In this document: positions 41,830-51,258 of the stretch, one piece after another
Position numbering within the stretch: position 1 is the first letter of the stretch
Layout of the letters: each line of letters starts with the position of its first letter
Translations under genes and position numbers: made by a program
Notes under the pieces: generated by a model
Told to the model about the DNA's origin: nothing
The model's database searches: none
Seen by the model: only the letters and a program-made list of their open reading frames with translations
Assembly: GCF_018760735.1 (NCBI RefSeq)
Contig: NZ_JAHHZN010000002.1
Span: forward strand, 310,001-374,000
DNA: 64,000 bases
Direction of reading: 5' to 3'
Source: Hymenobacter piscis
GTDB lineage: Bacteria > Bacteroidota > Bacteroidia > Cytophagales > Hymenobacteraceae

Positions 41830-43713
41830 ATGGGTAAGAAACATTCTTCCGGTGACGCTTCCGGCCGCAAAGGCCGCTCCACCGATTCCGGCCGGTCCGC
41901 CGGCCCGGGCGCCGAGGGCTTCCGCAAATTCATACAGCCCGGCGCGGAGCGGGCCAGCCGCCCCGGCGGTAACGCCCGCTTCGGCAATGACCGCGACAAC
42001 CGCAGCGACCGCGACGACAGCCGCCGCGACGACAGCCGCCGCGGCAACGACCGCCCTTCCTTCGGCCGGCCGGCCGATGGGAGCACGGGCGGCCCGCGCA
42101 AATTCGGTAATGGCGGCAACAGCTTCGGCGGCCCCCGCAAGTTTGGTAACAGCGGCGGTGACTTCCGCCGCGAAGGCCGTGACGAGCGTTCGGCCCGGGA
42201 CTTCCGCCGCGACAACCGGGAGGAACGCCCCGCCCGCGACGAGCGCCCGGTGCGCGACTTCGAGCCCAAGAAAACGTGGCAGGGCCAGCCTTACCGGCGC
42301 GAGGATGGCCAGTCGGCCGTGCCGCGGGGCCTGCCCGGCGAGCGGAACCGCAAGTTTGTAAAGCAGAACCCCAACGCCGCCGACGAGCCCCGCCAAGAAG
42401 CCCCCCGGCCCCGGCCGCAGGAGGATTTCCAGGGTTCGAAGGAATACGGTGCCGACCGGCCCATCCGGCCTGCCCGCTCCTTCGATTTCCGGGGCCGCCC
42501 CGAGGACCTAGCCGACCAGCGCCCGCCCCGTTCCGAGGACCGGGACGAGCGCCCGGTGCAGTCCGCTCGCCGCGACGACGATTTCGGCCGCGACCGGCGC
42601 GACTCCGGTGACCGCAAACCCCAGGGCTTCGGAGCCGGCGCCAGCGGCGAGCGGCGCACGGCCCGCCCCGGTTCCTTCGGGAGCGAGCGGACCGAGCGTC
42701 CGGCCCGCGACGACCGGCGGGAGCCGCGCGCCTTCGACCGCGACGAGCGGCGGGGCAGCAGCAGCAGCTTCGACAAGAAGCGGCCCTTCAGCACGGAGCG
42801 CCGCGACAACCGTGCGGGTGATGAGCGTCCGCGCCGCGCCTACGACCAGGACCGCCGCTCCGATGCCCCGGCCTCGAACCAGGCGGGCAAGCCCCGGCGC
42901 GGCGAGGTAGCCGGCCAGGCTCCCGACTACGCCAACCTGCGCCACTACGAGGAGGACAAGACCCGCGGCAACAAGCGCCGCCGCGAGGAAGACGACGCCG
43001 ACGGCAACGAAGTACGCCTCAACCGCTACATCGCCAACGCCGGCATCTGCTCCCGCCGGGATGCTGATGCCCTCATTGCCGCCGGCGAAATCAAGGTGAA
43101 CGGGGAAGTGGTAACGGAGATGGGCTACAAGGTGCAGCCCACCGATACCGTGCAGTACGGTAAAACCAACCTCAACCGCGAGAAGCAGGTGTACCTGCTC
43201 CTCAACAAGCCCAAGGACTTCCTCACCACCACCGATGACCCCGAAGGCCGCCGCACCGTGATGGAGCTCATCAAATCGGCTTCCAAGGAGCGCGTGTTCC
43301 CGGTGGGCCGCCTCGACCGCAACACCACGGGCCTGCTGCTGTTCACCAACGACGGCGAAGTAGCCCAGAAACTCTCCCACCCCTCGCACCGCAACAAGAA
43401 AATCTACCAGGTGGAGCTCGACAAGCCCCTGACGGAAGAACACCTGCGGCAGATTGCCGCGGGCGTGACCCTGGAAGACGGCAAGGCGGAGGTGGACGAC
43501 GTGGCCGTGGTGGCCGGCAACCCGCACTTCGTGGGCGTGGAAATCCACATCGGCCGGAACCGCATCGTGCGCCGCATCTTCGAGCACCTCGGCTACGACG
43601 TGGTGACCCTGGACCGGGTGCAGTACGCGGGCCTCACCAAGAAGGACCTGCCCCGGGGCAAGTGGCGCTTCCTGACCGAGAAGGAAGTCATTCGTCTCAA
43701 GTATTTCATGTAG
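41830..43713 (+). CDS. Pseudouridine synthase RluB-like with long disordered N-terminal region
   Basis: A 627-residue protein. Residues about 1-390 are low complexity, rich in Arg, Asp, Gly, Ser, Pro ('RDERPVRDFEP', 'DRRDSGDRKP'). The core begins at an S4 domain (VRLNRYIANAGICSRRDADA) and continues into an RsuA/RluB/E/F synthase with the catalytic Asp in VGRLDRNTTGLLLFTNDGE and 'GRNRIVRRIFEHLGY'. It pseudouridylates rRNA. The head is far longer than in usual family members and likely RNA-binding. Ends 'KWRFLTEKEVIRLKYFM'. Confidence 0.93.
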   Translation: MGKKHSSGDASGRKGRSTDSGRSAGPGAEGFRKFIQPGAERASRPGGNARFGNDRDNRSDRDDSRRDDSRRGNDRPSFGRPADGSTGGPRKFGNGGNSFGGPRKFGNSGGDFRREGRDERSARDFRRDNREERPARDERPVRDFEPKKTWQGQPYRREDGQSAVPRGLPGERNRKFVKQNPNAADEPRQEAPRPRPQEDFQGSKEYGADRPIRPARSFDFRGRPEDLADQRPPRSEDRDERPVQSARRDDDFGRDRRDSGDRKPQGFGAGASGERRTARPGSFGSERTERPARDDRREPRAFDRDERRGSSSSFDKKRPFSTERRDNRAGDERPRRAYDQDRRSDAPASNQAGKPRRGEVAGQAPDYANLRHYEEDKTRGNKRRREEDDADGNEVRLNRYIANAGICSRRDADALIAAGEIKVNGEVVTEMGYKVQPTDTVQYGKTNLNREKQVYLLLNKPKDFLTTTDDPEGRRTVMELIKSASKERVFPVGRLDRNTTGLLLFTNDGEVAQKLSHPSHRNKKIYQVELDKPLTEEHLRQIAAGVTLEDGKAEVDDVAVVAGNPHFVGVEIHIGRNRIVRRIFEHLGYDVVTLDRVQYAGLTKKDLPRGKWRFLTEKEVIRLKYFM

Positions 43714-43734
43714 CCACGCAACCGCCCGGCTCCC

Positions 43735-43867
43735 GTCTGTCTCCTGTTGGTGCCGGCGCGGGGGCCGGGCGTTCGGTTTTGCGCCCTTGCCGGGGCCCGG
43801 CCGCGCGCCACCCTTCGGGCCTGCCGGCTCGCGGGCCGGCCGGGGCCGGGCCCCGGGTCTTTTTTTC
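43735..43867 (+). terminator. GC-rich hairpin region and T-run between rluB and coaX
   Basis: Stems such as GGCCGGCCGGGGCCGGGCCCCGG (around 43827-43857) followed by seven or more T at 43859-43867. One or more overlapping stems can form. Confidence 0.6.
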
Positions 43868-43883
43868 GCCTTTTGCTTCCTGC

Positions 43884-44636
43884 ATGCTCGCCTTGCGTAC
43901 GCTTTCCCTCGATATTGGCAACACGGCCGTCAAGTACGGCTACTTCGAGCAGGATACGCTGCAGGAATCCGCCACCGGTCAGACGCCCGCGCAGGTGCGG
44001 GCCGCCGTGCAGCGCCTGCGCCCCGAGCACGTGATTCTCTCCTCCGTAGCCGGCCCGGCCGCCGACTGGGCGCGGGAGCTGCGGGCCGCAGTGCCGGGCG
44101 AAATCCTGGAGTTCGTTCCGGCTACCACGCCGCTGCCCATCGGCAACGCTTACGCCACTCCCCACACCCTGGGGGCCGACCGGCTGGCGGCGGCCGTGGG
44201 CGCGGCCTGGCTATTGCCCGGGCGCGACGTGGTGGTAGTGGATGCCGGCACGGCCATCAAGTGCGACCTAGTGGATGCGGCCGGGGTATTCCGGGGCGGC
44301 AGCATTGCGCCCGGCCTGCGTATGCGTTTTCAGGCCCTGCATACGTTTACCGGACGGCTGCCACTGGTGGCCGGTCTGCCCGACCCCGCTACCGACGTTC
44401 CGCTCACCGGCACCGACACCCAGGAGGCCATCCGGAGCGGGGTGCTGAACGGAGCGGCGGCCGAAGTGGCCGGTCTGCTGGCCCAGTACGAAGCCCGGTT
44501 TCCGCACCTGGCGGTGGTGCTGGCCGGCGGCGACGCGGCTTTTTTCCGGGGCCGGCTGAAACGGCCTATCTTTGTTGTTCCCGAGCTCGTGTTAATCGGG
44601 CTCCATCGAATTTTAGTACATCATGTCGCAACCTAA
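43884..44636 (+). CDS. coaX: Type III pantothenate kinase
   Basis: First step of coenzyme A synthesis, the CoaX type, 250 residues. The ATPase signatures LSLDIGNTAVKYGYFE near residues 7-22, 'GADRLAAAVGAAWLL' and 'VVDAGTAIKCDLVD' are present with the catalytic Asp. CoaX needs a monovalent cation and resists CoA feedback. The start at 43884 was picked because the earlier frame is a shadow of rluB. The 3' end overlaps the next gene by 14 bp. A TATCTTTG box lies inside its 3' end. Confidence 0.94.
   Translation: MLALRTLSLDIGNTAVKYGYFEQDTLQESATGQTPAQVRAAVQRLRPEHVILSSVAGPAADWARELRAAVPGEILEFVPATTPLPIGNAYATPHTLGADRLAAAVGAAWLLPGRDVVVVDAGTAIKCDLVDAAGVFRGGSIAPGLRMRFQALHTFTGRLPLVAGLPDPATDVPLTGTDTQEAIRSGVLNGAAAEVAGLLAQYEARFPHLAVVLAGGDAAFFRGRLKRPIFVVPELVLIGLHRILVHHVAT
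44567..44574 (+). promoter_or_regulatory. Internal -7 motif TATCTTTG within coaX
   Basis: Exact TAnnTTTG, 49 bp before the outer membrane protein ATG. It could give the downstream genes their own promoter. Confidence 0.4.
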
Positions 44637-45975
44637 CTTCTCCGGCCTAGCCGGGGGTCTTTCGCTGCTGGGGCTGCTGGCCGCCTCGTCAGTCGCCCTG
44701 GGCCAGGGCCTGGGCAACTCCCCGTATTCGCGCCTGGGCCTGGGCGACGCCAGCCCGAACGCGGGCGGGGTCCGGCAGATGGGCATGGGTGGCATCGGGG
44801 TGGCGGCGCCCAACAGCGTCAACGTTAACGAGCTGAACCCGGCCCTGCTCTACTACACCAGCCGGACGACGTTCGAGGCGGGCTACACCGGGCAGTTCAA
44901 GACCCTGCGCAACGACCAGACCAGCCAGCGCACCGGCACCGGCACGCTGGGCTACTTGGCCCTGGCCTTGCCCATCAACCGGGGCTGGGCCGCGGCCATC
45001 GGCCTCAAACCCTATAGCACCGTCGACTACCAGTCGACTACCGTAGACAACACGGTGGCCGGCGACCCGCAGGCGCAGGTGGAAAAGCAGTATAACGGGA
45101 GCGGCGGCATTGCCGAAGCCTACATGAGCCACGCGGTGCGCGTGACCAAGGGGCTGGTAGTAGGTGCTTCGGCCAGCTACGTGTTTGGCACCATCGACCG
45201 GGAAACCAGCACCCGCATCGGGACCAGTACGCTGCCATTGGCCATTGCCAACCGCGACATCTTCCAGCAGCAGGTGCGCTACTCCGATTTTGCTTTTCGC
45301 ACGGGCATCCACTACCGGGGCAAAGTCAACGATAAAGTCAACTACAACCTTGGCGGCGTGTACAGCTTCCGCTCCAACCTGAACGGGAAGCAGAACCTGA
45401 ACCTGCTGCGCGAAGACGGGAGCGGGGTACAGGCGTCCACTACGGCCCTGGAAGTGGAGTCGGCCGGCCGGGCCCAGGTACCGGCCCTGACCCAGCTGGG
45501 CGTGAGCTTCGACAATAACCGCAACTGGAACCTGAGTCTGGAAGGGAGCCGCCAGCAATGGTCGCAGTTCCGGGCTTTTGGCGAGCAGGGCGGGGCCGCG
45601 GGCATTCCGCTCAGCGACACCTACCGCTTCGGGGTGGGCGGGGAGCTGACCCCGGACGCTACGTCGGTAGACAGCTACTTCAGCCGCGTAACGTACCGGG
45701 CCGGCCTCAATGTGGCCCAGCTCCCGTACCGTCCCGGCGGAACCACGCTCTACGACCGCTCGGTGAGCTGGGGCTTTGCCTTCCCGCTGCCCACGGCTAC
45801 CCCGCTCGATGCCACCACCATCAGCCTGGGCTTCACCTACGGGCAGCGTGGCAACACCGACGTGCGCACGCTCGATACCGGGGCGCTGGAGCGCAATATT
45901 AAGGAAGACTACGTACGCATGCAGTTGGGCGTCACGCTCAACAACCGCTGGTTTATCAAGCGTCGGATTGAATAA
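44623..45975 (+). CDS. Outer membrane beta-barrel protein
   Basis: A 450-residue exported protein: signal peptide 'GLLAASSVALGQG', then beta strands with alternating residues throughout and aromatic-girdle signatures, ending in 'LGVTLNNRWFIKRRIE'. Many Cytophagales have such a protein between coaX and lptC; it seems to be a barrel of unknown role, perhaps LPS-linked or FadL-like by its 'GMGGIGVAAPNSVNVNELNP' opening. It overlaps coaX by 14 bp, indicating cotranslation. Confidence 0.75.
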   Translation: MSQPNFSGLAGGLSLLGLLAASSVALGQGLGNSPYSRLGLGDASPNAGGVRQMGMGGIGVAAPNSVNVNELNPALLYYTSRTTFEAGYTGQFKTLRNDQTSQRTGTGTLGYLALALPINRGWAAAIGLKPYSTVDYQSTTVDNTVAGDPQAQVEKQYNGSGGIAEAYMSHAVRVTKGLVVGASASYVFGTIDRETSTRIGTSTLPLAIANRDIFQQQVRYSDFAFRTGIHYRGKVNDKVNYNLGGVYSFRSNLNGKQNLNLLREDGSGVQASTTALEVESAGRAQVPALTQLGVSFDNNRNWNLSLEGSRQQWSQFRAFGEQGGAAGIPLSDTYRFGVGGELTPDATSVDSYFSRVTYRAGLNVAQLPYRPGGTTLYDRSVSWGFAFPLPTATPLDATTISLGFTYGQRGNTDVRTLDTGALERNIKEDYVRMQLGVTLNNRWFIKRRIE

Positions 45976-45985
45976 CGTTTCAGCT

Positions 45986-46576
45986 ATGTACGTCCGCCCG
46001 CTTTTCCAGACCTGGGGGCTGCTGCTGGCCACGGCCCTGCTGGCTTCCGCCTGCCACCCGGCCGATGAAGCGGCGCCGGTGAAAGCCGTGGACTACAAGG
46101 GGCCGATGCTGGAAACCGAGAACGTGCTCATGCTCGTCAGCGACTCGGCCCGGCTGCGGGTGCGCCTCACGGCCCCCCTGCAACAGGACTACGAGTCCGG
46201 CGACTCGGAGTATCCGAAGGGCGTGAAGCTCACTTTCCTCGATACCGATGGGGAGACGGTAATCAACACCATCACGGGCAAGTACGGCAAGTTCGAGAAG
46301 AACAAGAGCCTCTATACCATGCGCGGCGACGTGCGCGTAGCCAACGTGCCCAAGCAGCAGCGCATGAATACCGAGGAGGCCTTCTACGATCAGAACAAGG
46401 CCTCGATTTACACCAAGGAGCAAACCGAAATCAAGGTAACCACGCCCACCGAGGTACTTACGGGCCGGGGCCTGAAGGCCAACCAGGATTTCTCCTGGTA
46501 CCGCATCCTCACGCCCACCGGCGTGTTCACGTTGCAGGATGCCCCCACCGCGGCGCCCGCGCCCACCAACCGCTAA
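45986..46576 (+). CDS. lptC: LPS export periplasmic protein LptC
   Basis: A 196-residue lipoprotein-like protein, N-terminal signal 'LLATALLASACHP' with lipobox Cys. The middle 'YPKGVKLTFLDTDGETVINT' is a jellyroll of the LptC/LptA kind; 'GRGLKANQDFSWYRILTPTG' closes it. LptC links the inner-membrane LptBFG to LptA for LPS export. In Bacteroidota it is usually annotated as lipoprotein LptC. It follows the barrel gene after 10 bp and precedes a small membrane gene by 5 bp, so all four are one operon. Confidence 0.85.
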   Translation: MYVRPLFQTWGLLLATALLASACHPADEAAPVKAVDYKGPMLETENVLMLVSDSARLRVRLTAPLQQDYESGDSEYPKGVKLTFLDTDGETVINTITGKYGKFEKNKSLYTMRGDVRVANVPKQQRMNTEEAFYDQNKASIYTKEQTEIKVTTPTEVLTGRGLKANQDFSWYRILTPTGVFTLQDAPTAAPAPTNR

Positions 46577-46581
46577 CGCCT

Positions 46582-46863
46582 ATGAAACGCTTCTGGGACC
46601 CCGGCATCAGCCGGACCATATTGTTCGTGCTGGGGGTGTTCACGTTCGTGATTGCCACCTACGGCACGCTGGTTACCGGCGGCCTCGAAGGCCTCTACGA
46701 TAACTACTGGCTGTTCATGATAGCGTTTGGCTGCATCATCGCGGTGCGCTACCTGCGTCAGCGCGACAAGGAAGCCGCCGCCGAGGCCGCTCAGCAGGCG
46801 GCTGCCCGGGCGGCCGCTAAAACAACGGCCAAAACCGGGCGCAAGCTCAAAAAGAGGAAGTAG
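46582..46863 (+). CDS. Small two-helix membrane protein
   Basis: A 93-residue protein with two hydrophobic segments (residues about 11-30 and 40-58), then a basic Ala-rich tail 'AAKTTAKTGRKLKKRK'. Short spacing after lptC suggests the same operon. No known family recognised. Confidence 0.65.
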   Translation: MKRFWDPGISRTILFVLGVFTFVIATYGTLVTGGLEGLYDNYWLFMIAFGCIIAVRYLRQRDKEAAAEAAQQAAARAAAKTTAKTGRKLKKRK

Positions 46864-47035
46864 GGGCCGCCGCCGCCTTCCCCCTCAGGCAGCCCCAACT
46901 GCCCTGCGGCCTGCACGCATCCGCCCGACCGTTCCGGCCGGGCGGATTGCTTTTGTCCGACATTATCTATTGACCATCTTTTTTGGTTATTTTGCGCCTC
47001 ATTCACCTTTTCTTACTGCGCTTTTTTTCAAGTAA

Positions 47036-49168
47036 ATGGCATTAATTAACACGATCCGGGAAAAATCGGGCTGGGCCGTCGGCGCCATCATTATCGGCCT
47101 GCTGCTGTTCATGGTGGGCGGGGACCTGTTCACCGGCCAGAACAGCTTCTTTGGTCGCAATGACCGCTCGGTTGGCGAAATTGCCGGCGAGAAGGTGGAT
47201 TACGACCAGTTTCAGGCTACCCTGGAGCAGGCCAAGCAGTCCTTTGTTCAGCAGCAGGGCCGCCAGCCCGATGAGCAGACCATGGGCTACCTGCGCGACC
47301 AGGCCTGGAACCAGATGCTCTACCGCATTGCCTTCCAGAAGCAGTTCGACGAGCTGGGCCTGAAAGTGTCCGACGACGAGCTGACCGACATGGTACAGGG
47401 CAACAACGTGCACCCCAGCATCCGCCAGGCCTTCACGGACCCGCAAACCGGCCAGTTCGACGTGACGAAGGTGAAGGAGTACCTGCGCAACCTCGACAAG
47501 ATGGACCCCCAGGCCCAGGCTGCCTTTGCCAACTTCGAGAACAACCTGCGCCCCGAGCGCCTCGGCACCAAGTACAACAACCTGCTCAAAATGAGCACTT
47601 ACGTGACTACGGCCGAAGCCAAGCGCTACAACGAAGCCCAGGCTGCCCAGGTGAACCTGCGCTACCTCTTCGTGCCTTACTTCACGGTGTCGGATTCGAG
47701 CCTGAAAGTGACCGACGCGCAGATCCAGGCTTACATTGACAAGAACAAGGGCCGCTATAAGGTGGAAGACGGCCGCACCATTGAGTACGTGACCATTCCG
47801 GTAACGGCTTCGCGGGAAGACAGCACCACCATCCAGACCAGCGTGAACGAGCTGGCCACCCAGTTCGCCGCCGCCCCCGTCGATTCGGCCTTCGTGAAGC
47901 TAAACTCCGAGAACCCCACCAGCCCCGCCTACCTCTCGCCGGCCGATATGCCCGAGAAACTGCGCGAGCAGCTGCCCCTGCAGGTAGGTAAAGTGTACGG
48001 CCCTTACGCCGAAAACGGCACCTACTCGCTCTACAAAGTGAGCGGCCAGAAAGCCGGCGCCCAGGCAGCCGCCCGCGCCAGCCACATCCTCATCAAGGCC
48101 GACGGCACCACGCCCGAGGCCGATGCCGCCGCCAAAGCCAAGGCCACGGACGTGCTCAACCAGATCAAGGGCGGGGCGGATTTCGCCGCCATGGCCCGCC
48201 AGTACGGCTCGGATGGCACCACCGCCACCGGCGGCGACCTGGGCTGGTTCCAGCAGGGCCGCATGGTGCCCGAGTTCGAGAAGGCCGTGTTCGGCGCTTC
48301 CTCAGCCGGCTTGCTGCCCAACCTGGTGAAGACCTCGTTTGGCTACCACATCATCAAAATCACGGCCCCCAAAACGGCCCAGACCTACCAGGTGGCCACG
48401 GTACAGAAGAGCATCCAGCCCACCGAAGGTACCCGCGACGCCGCCTACAACAAGGCCCAGGAGCTGAAGGGCCAGGCCACCGACCTGGAGTCGTTCCGTA
48501 AGGCTATTGCCGCCGACAAGAGCCTGCAGAAATCAGAAGCCAAAGGTCTCGGCCGCGGCGACCAGGCTGTGAATAACCTCCAGGGTGCCCGCGACCTGGT
48601 GCGCTGGGCTTACGGGGCCGATGGCTCCCAGGGCCCCGGCGCCCAGGGCATCGGCGATGTGTCGCCGGCCTTCGAAATCGGCGACCAGTACGTTATTGCC
48701 GTCCTGACCGGGGAGCGGAGCAAGGGCACTGCTGATGTAGCCAGCGTGAAGCCCGAGGTAACGGCGCTGGTGCGCAATGAGCTGAAAGCCGAGCAGATCA
48801 AGCAGAAGCTGAGCGCCGCCAAAGGCACCCTGGAGCAAATCGCCCAGGCCTACGGCAACGGCGCCCAGGTGAAAACGGCCGACAACGTGGTACTGGGTCA
48901 GGCCATGATTCCGGGCCTCGGCAGCGAGCCGGTGGCCGTGGGCCGCGCCTTCGGGCTGAAAGTGGGCCAGAAATCGGCCCCGATTGCCGGCGAGCAGGGC
49001 GTGCTGATCGTGGAACCCACCAGCACCACGCCCGCCCCCGCCGCCGCCGACGTGCAGGCCGCCCGCCAGCAGCTGGCCGCCCAGCGCACGGCCCGGGCCG
49101 ATGGCCTCATCTACGAAGCCATCAAGCAGCAGGCCAACGTAACCGACAACCGCTCGAAGTTCTTCTAA
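47036..49168 (+). CDS. Peptidyl-prolyl isomerase, PpiD/SurA-like
   Basis: A 710-residue inner-membrane-anchored chaperone. A helix at about residues 15-30 is followed by a SurA_N domain (residues about 35-200), then a PpiC rotamase 'RASHILIKADG' to 'GYHIIKITAPK' at about 344-450, then a second, more degenerate rotamase-like region. It helps fold outer membrane proteins in the periplasm. It starts ALINTIREKSGWAVG, typical of PpiD in Bacteroidota. A strong terminator follows. Confidence 0.9.
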   Translation: MALINTIREKSGWAVGAIIIGLLLFMVGGDLFTGQNSFFGRNDRSVGEIAGEKVDYDQFQATLEQAKQSFVQQQGRQPDEQTMGYLRDQAWNQMLYRIAFQKQFDELGLKVSDDELTDMVQGNNVHPSIRQAFTDPQTGQFDVTKVKEYLRNLDKMDPQAQAAFANFENNLRPERLGTKYNNLLKMSTYVTTAEAKRYNEAQAAQVNLRYLFVPYFTVSDSSLKVTDAQIQAYIDKNKGRYKVEDGRTIEYVTIPVTASREDSTTIQTSVNELATQFAAAPVDSAFVKLNSENPTSPAYLSPADMPEKLREQLPLQVGKVYGPYAENGTYSLYKVSGQKAGAQAAARASHILIKADGTTPEADAAAKAKATDVLNQIKGGADFAAMARQYGSDGTTATGGDLGWFQQGRMVPEFEKAVFGASSAGLLPNLVKTSFGYHIIKITAPKTAQTYQVATVQKSIQPTEGTRDAAYNKAQELKGQATDLESFRKAIAADKSLQKSEAKGLGRGDQAVNNLQGARDLVRWAYGADGSQGPGAQGIGDVSPAFEIGDQYVIAVLTGERSKGTADVASVKPEVTALVRNELKAEQIKQKLSAAKGTLEQIAQAYGNGAQVKTADNVVLGQAMIPGLGSEPVAVGRAFGLKVGQKSAPIAGEQGVLIVEPTSTTPAPAAADVQAARQQLAAQRTARADGLIYEAIKQQANVTDNRSKFF

Positions 49169-49197
49169 GCGCCAAGCCGCTTCGCGGACCGAAAAGC

Positions 49198-49232
49198 AAA
49201 AGGACCGTACCTTCGGGGACGGTCCTTTTTTT
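49198..49232 (+). terminator. Terminator after the PpiD-like gene
   Basis: AAAAGGACCGT pairs with ACGGTCCTTTT, with a T-run of seven. Confidence 0.88.
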
Positions 49233-49326
49233 GTGCCCGTACCGGGAGGTGGAGGAATGAGCCCCAGGCCCCCAGACCCCCGGTCCCCAAATGGCACTTC
49301 CGGCCGGTACTCTTCGTTAGCTGCTT

Positions 49327-51150
49327 ATGAAAAACTTGGTGGGTGGAATGATGTTGGGCGCCACGCTGCTGGCGGTGGCGCCGGCGGTCCGGGCCCAGGG
49401 GCCCGAGGACAGCAACGTGCAGCTGGCCCGCGAGTATGCGCGCAAGGGCGAGCACGAGAAGGCCGCCTTCCTGTTCGGTCGCCTGCGCAACGACGAGCAG
49501 GCCGCCCCCAACATCCTGCCCGACTACCTGGCGGCCCTCCAGGCCCTGGGCCGCACTAAAGATGCCGAGAAGCTCGTGAAGCGGGCCCAGAAGCAGCGGC
49601 CCGGGGAAGTGGCCCTGGGCGTGACGCTCGGGCAGGTGTACGCCGCCACCGCCGACTCGGCCGCCGCCCGCAGGCAGTGGGAGCGGACCCTCAGCCAGCT
49701 GACCCCCGACCAAGTAGTGCCCGTGGCCACGGAGTTCCAGCAGCTCAACCTGCCCGCCTGGACCACCCGCACCTACCTGCGCGGCCGCGAGCTGGCCGCC
49801 AACGAAACCGAATTCGGCCCCCAGCTCATCCAGCTCTATACCCGCGCTGGCCAGACCAGCCAGCTGATGGTGGAAACCCTGCGCCTGGTGCGCGACGATG
49901 AGCGCCAGCTCCCCTTTGTGCGCAACATGCTCCAGAACAGCCTCCAGAACGATCAGGACTTTATAACCCTGGAAAAGGAGCTGCTCACGCTGGTACAACG
50001 CAACCCTGAGCGGCCCGTGTACAGCGAACTGCTGCTCTGGCTGCAGGTGCAGCGCCGCGACTTCATGGGGGCGCTGGTGCAGGCCAAGGCCCTCGACCGG
50101 CGGGGGCGCACTGAGGGCCAGCGGGTGCTGGAAGTGGCCGAAATTGCCCGCCGCAACAAGGACTACGAAAACGCCATTGCCGGCTACCAGTACGTGGCCC
50201 GCGAGTACCCCGGCAAGCCCTACTACGCCCTGGCCCGCCAGCGCCTGGTGCAAACCCGCGAGGATCAGGTCCGGACGACGTATCCGGTGAACGTGGCCCA
50301 GCTGCAGAGCCTGCTGCGCGAGTACGAGCAGGTGCTCACCGACCTGGGCCGTACGCCCGAAACAGCGCCCGTGCTGCGGAGCATGGCCGCCCTGCTGGCC
50401 TTCCAGCTCGGCGAGCAGGAGCCGGCCATGAAGCTGCTCAATGAGGTTATCGCCATGCCCCGCGCCAGCCTGGAGGTGGTGGATCAGGCCAAAATCGACC
50501 TGGCCGATATCTACGTGCTGCGGGCCGAGCCCTGGGAGGCTACGCTGCTGTATTCGCAGGTGGAGAAGTCGCACAAGGATACGCCCCTGGGCTACGACGC
50601 CAAGCTGCGCAACGCCCGCCTGAGTTACTTCGCCGGCGACTTCAAGCTGGCCAAGTCCCACCTCGACATTCTCAAGCAGGCCACCAGCCGCGAAATTGCC
50701 AACGATGCCATGCAGCTCAGCTTGCTCATCACCGACAACACGGCCATGGACACCGCCGGCCTGGCCCTGCGCGACTACGCCGTGGTGGAGCAGCTCGTGT
50801 TTCAGAACAAGGTGCCCGAAGCCCTGCGCGGCCTCGATGCCCTGCTGGTAAAATACCCCGGCCATGCCCTTCAGGATGAGGCCTGGTACCTCAAGGCCCA
50901 GCTGCTGCGCCGCACCGCCGACTACGCCGGGGCCCTCAGCACCCTGGAGCGCATCACCAGCAACCCCAAGTACGACGTGCTCAGCGACGACGCCCTGTTT
51001 CTGGCCGCCACCATCCAGCAGGAAAACCTCCAGGACCGCGCGCAGGCCCAGCAGCTCTACCAGCAGGTCATCACCAAATACCCCGGCAGCATCTACGTGG
51101 CTGAAGCCCGCAAACGGTTCCGCCAGCTGCGCGGCGACGTGAACCAATAG
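49327..51150 (+). CDS. Periplasmic TPR-repeat protein
   Basis: A 607-residue secreted protein with signal peptide 'GATLLAVAPAVRAQG' and then about 14 TPR-like helix pairs to the end ('EYARKGEHEKAAFLFGRLRN', 'YYALARQRLVQTREDQVRT', 'QLYQQVITKYPGSIYVAEAR'). It resembles the large TPR proteins of Bacteroidota that hold envelope complexes together. Partner unknown. No close operon partner; it stands alone between two terminator/leader regions. Confidence 0.75.
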   Translation: MKNLVGGMMLGATLLAVAPAVRAQGPEDSNVQLAREYARKGEHEKAAFLFGRLRNDEQAAPNILPDYLAALQALGRTKDAEKLVKRAQKQRPGEVALGVTLGQVYAATADSAAARRQWERTLSQLTPDQVVPVATEFQQLNLPAWTTRTYLRGRELAANETEFGPQLIQLYTRAGQTSQLMVETLRLVRDDERQLPFVRNMLQNSLQNDQDFITLEKELLTLVQRNPERPVYSELLLWLQVQRRDFMGALVQAKALDRRGRTEGQRVLEVAEIARRNKDYENAIAGYQYVAREYPGKPYYALARQRLVQTREDQVRTTYPVNVAQLQSLLREYEQVLTDLGRTPETAPVLRSMAALLAFQLGEQEPAMKLLNEVIAMPRASLEVVDQAKIDLADIYVLRAEPWEATLLYSQVEKSHKDTPLGYDAKLRNARLSYFAGDFKLAKSHLDILKQATSREIANDAMQLSLLITDNTAMDTAGLALRDYAVVEQLVFQNKVPEALRGLDALLVKYPGHALQDEAWYLKAQLLRRTADYAGALSTLERITSNPKYDVLSDDALFLAATIQQENLQDRAQAQQLYQQVITKYPGSIYVAEARKRFRQLRGDVNQ

Positions 51151-51217
51151 GCACGCCGGCTGGCCCGGCCGGGGCTACAAAATCCCGGAATTACGCGCTA
51201 GTCCGTGCTCGATTGGT

Positions 51218-51225
51218 TACTTTTG
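51218..51225 (+). promoter_or_regulatory. -7 motif TACTTTTG before recJ
   Basis: Exact TAnnTTTG, 33 bp before the recJ start. Confidence 0.45.
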
Positions 51226-51258
51226 AAGGTGCGCTCCCTATAGGGCGACTGTGAGATT

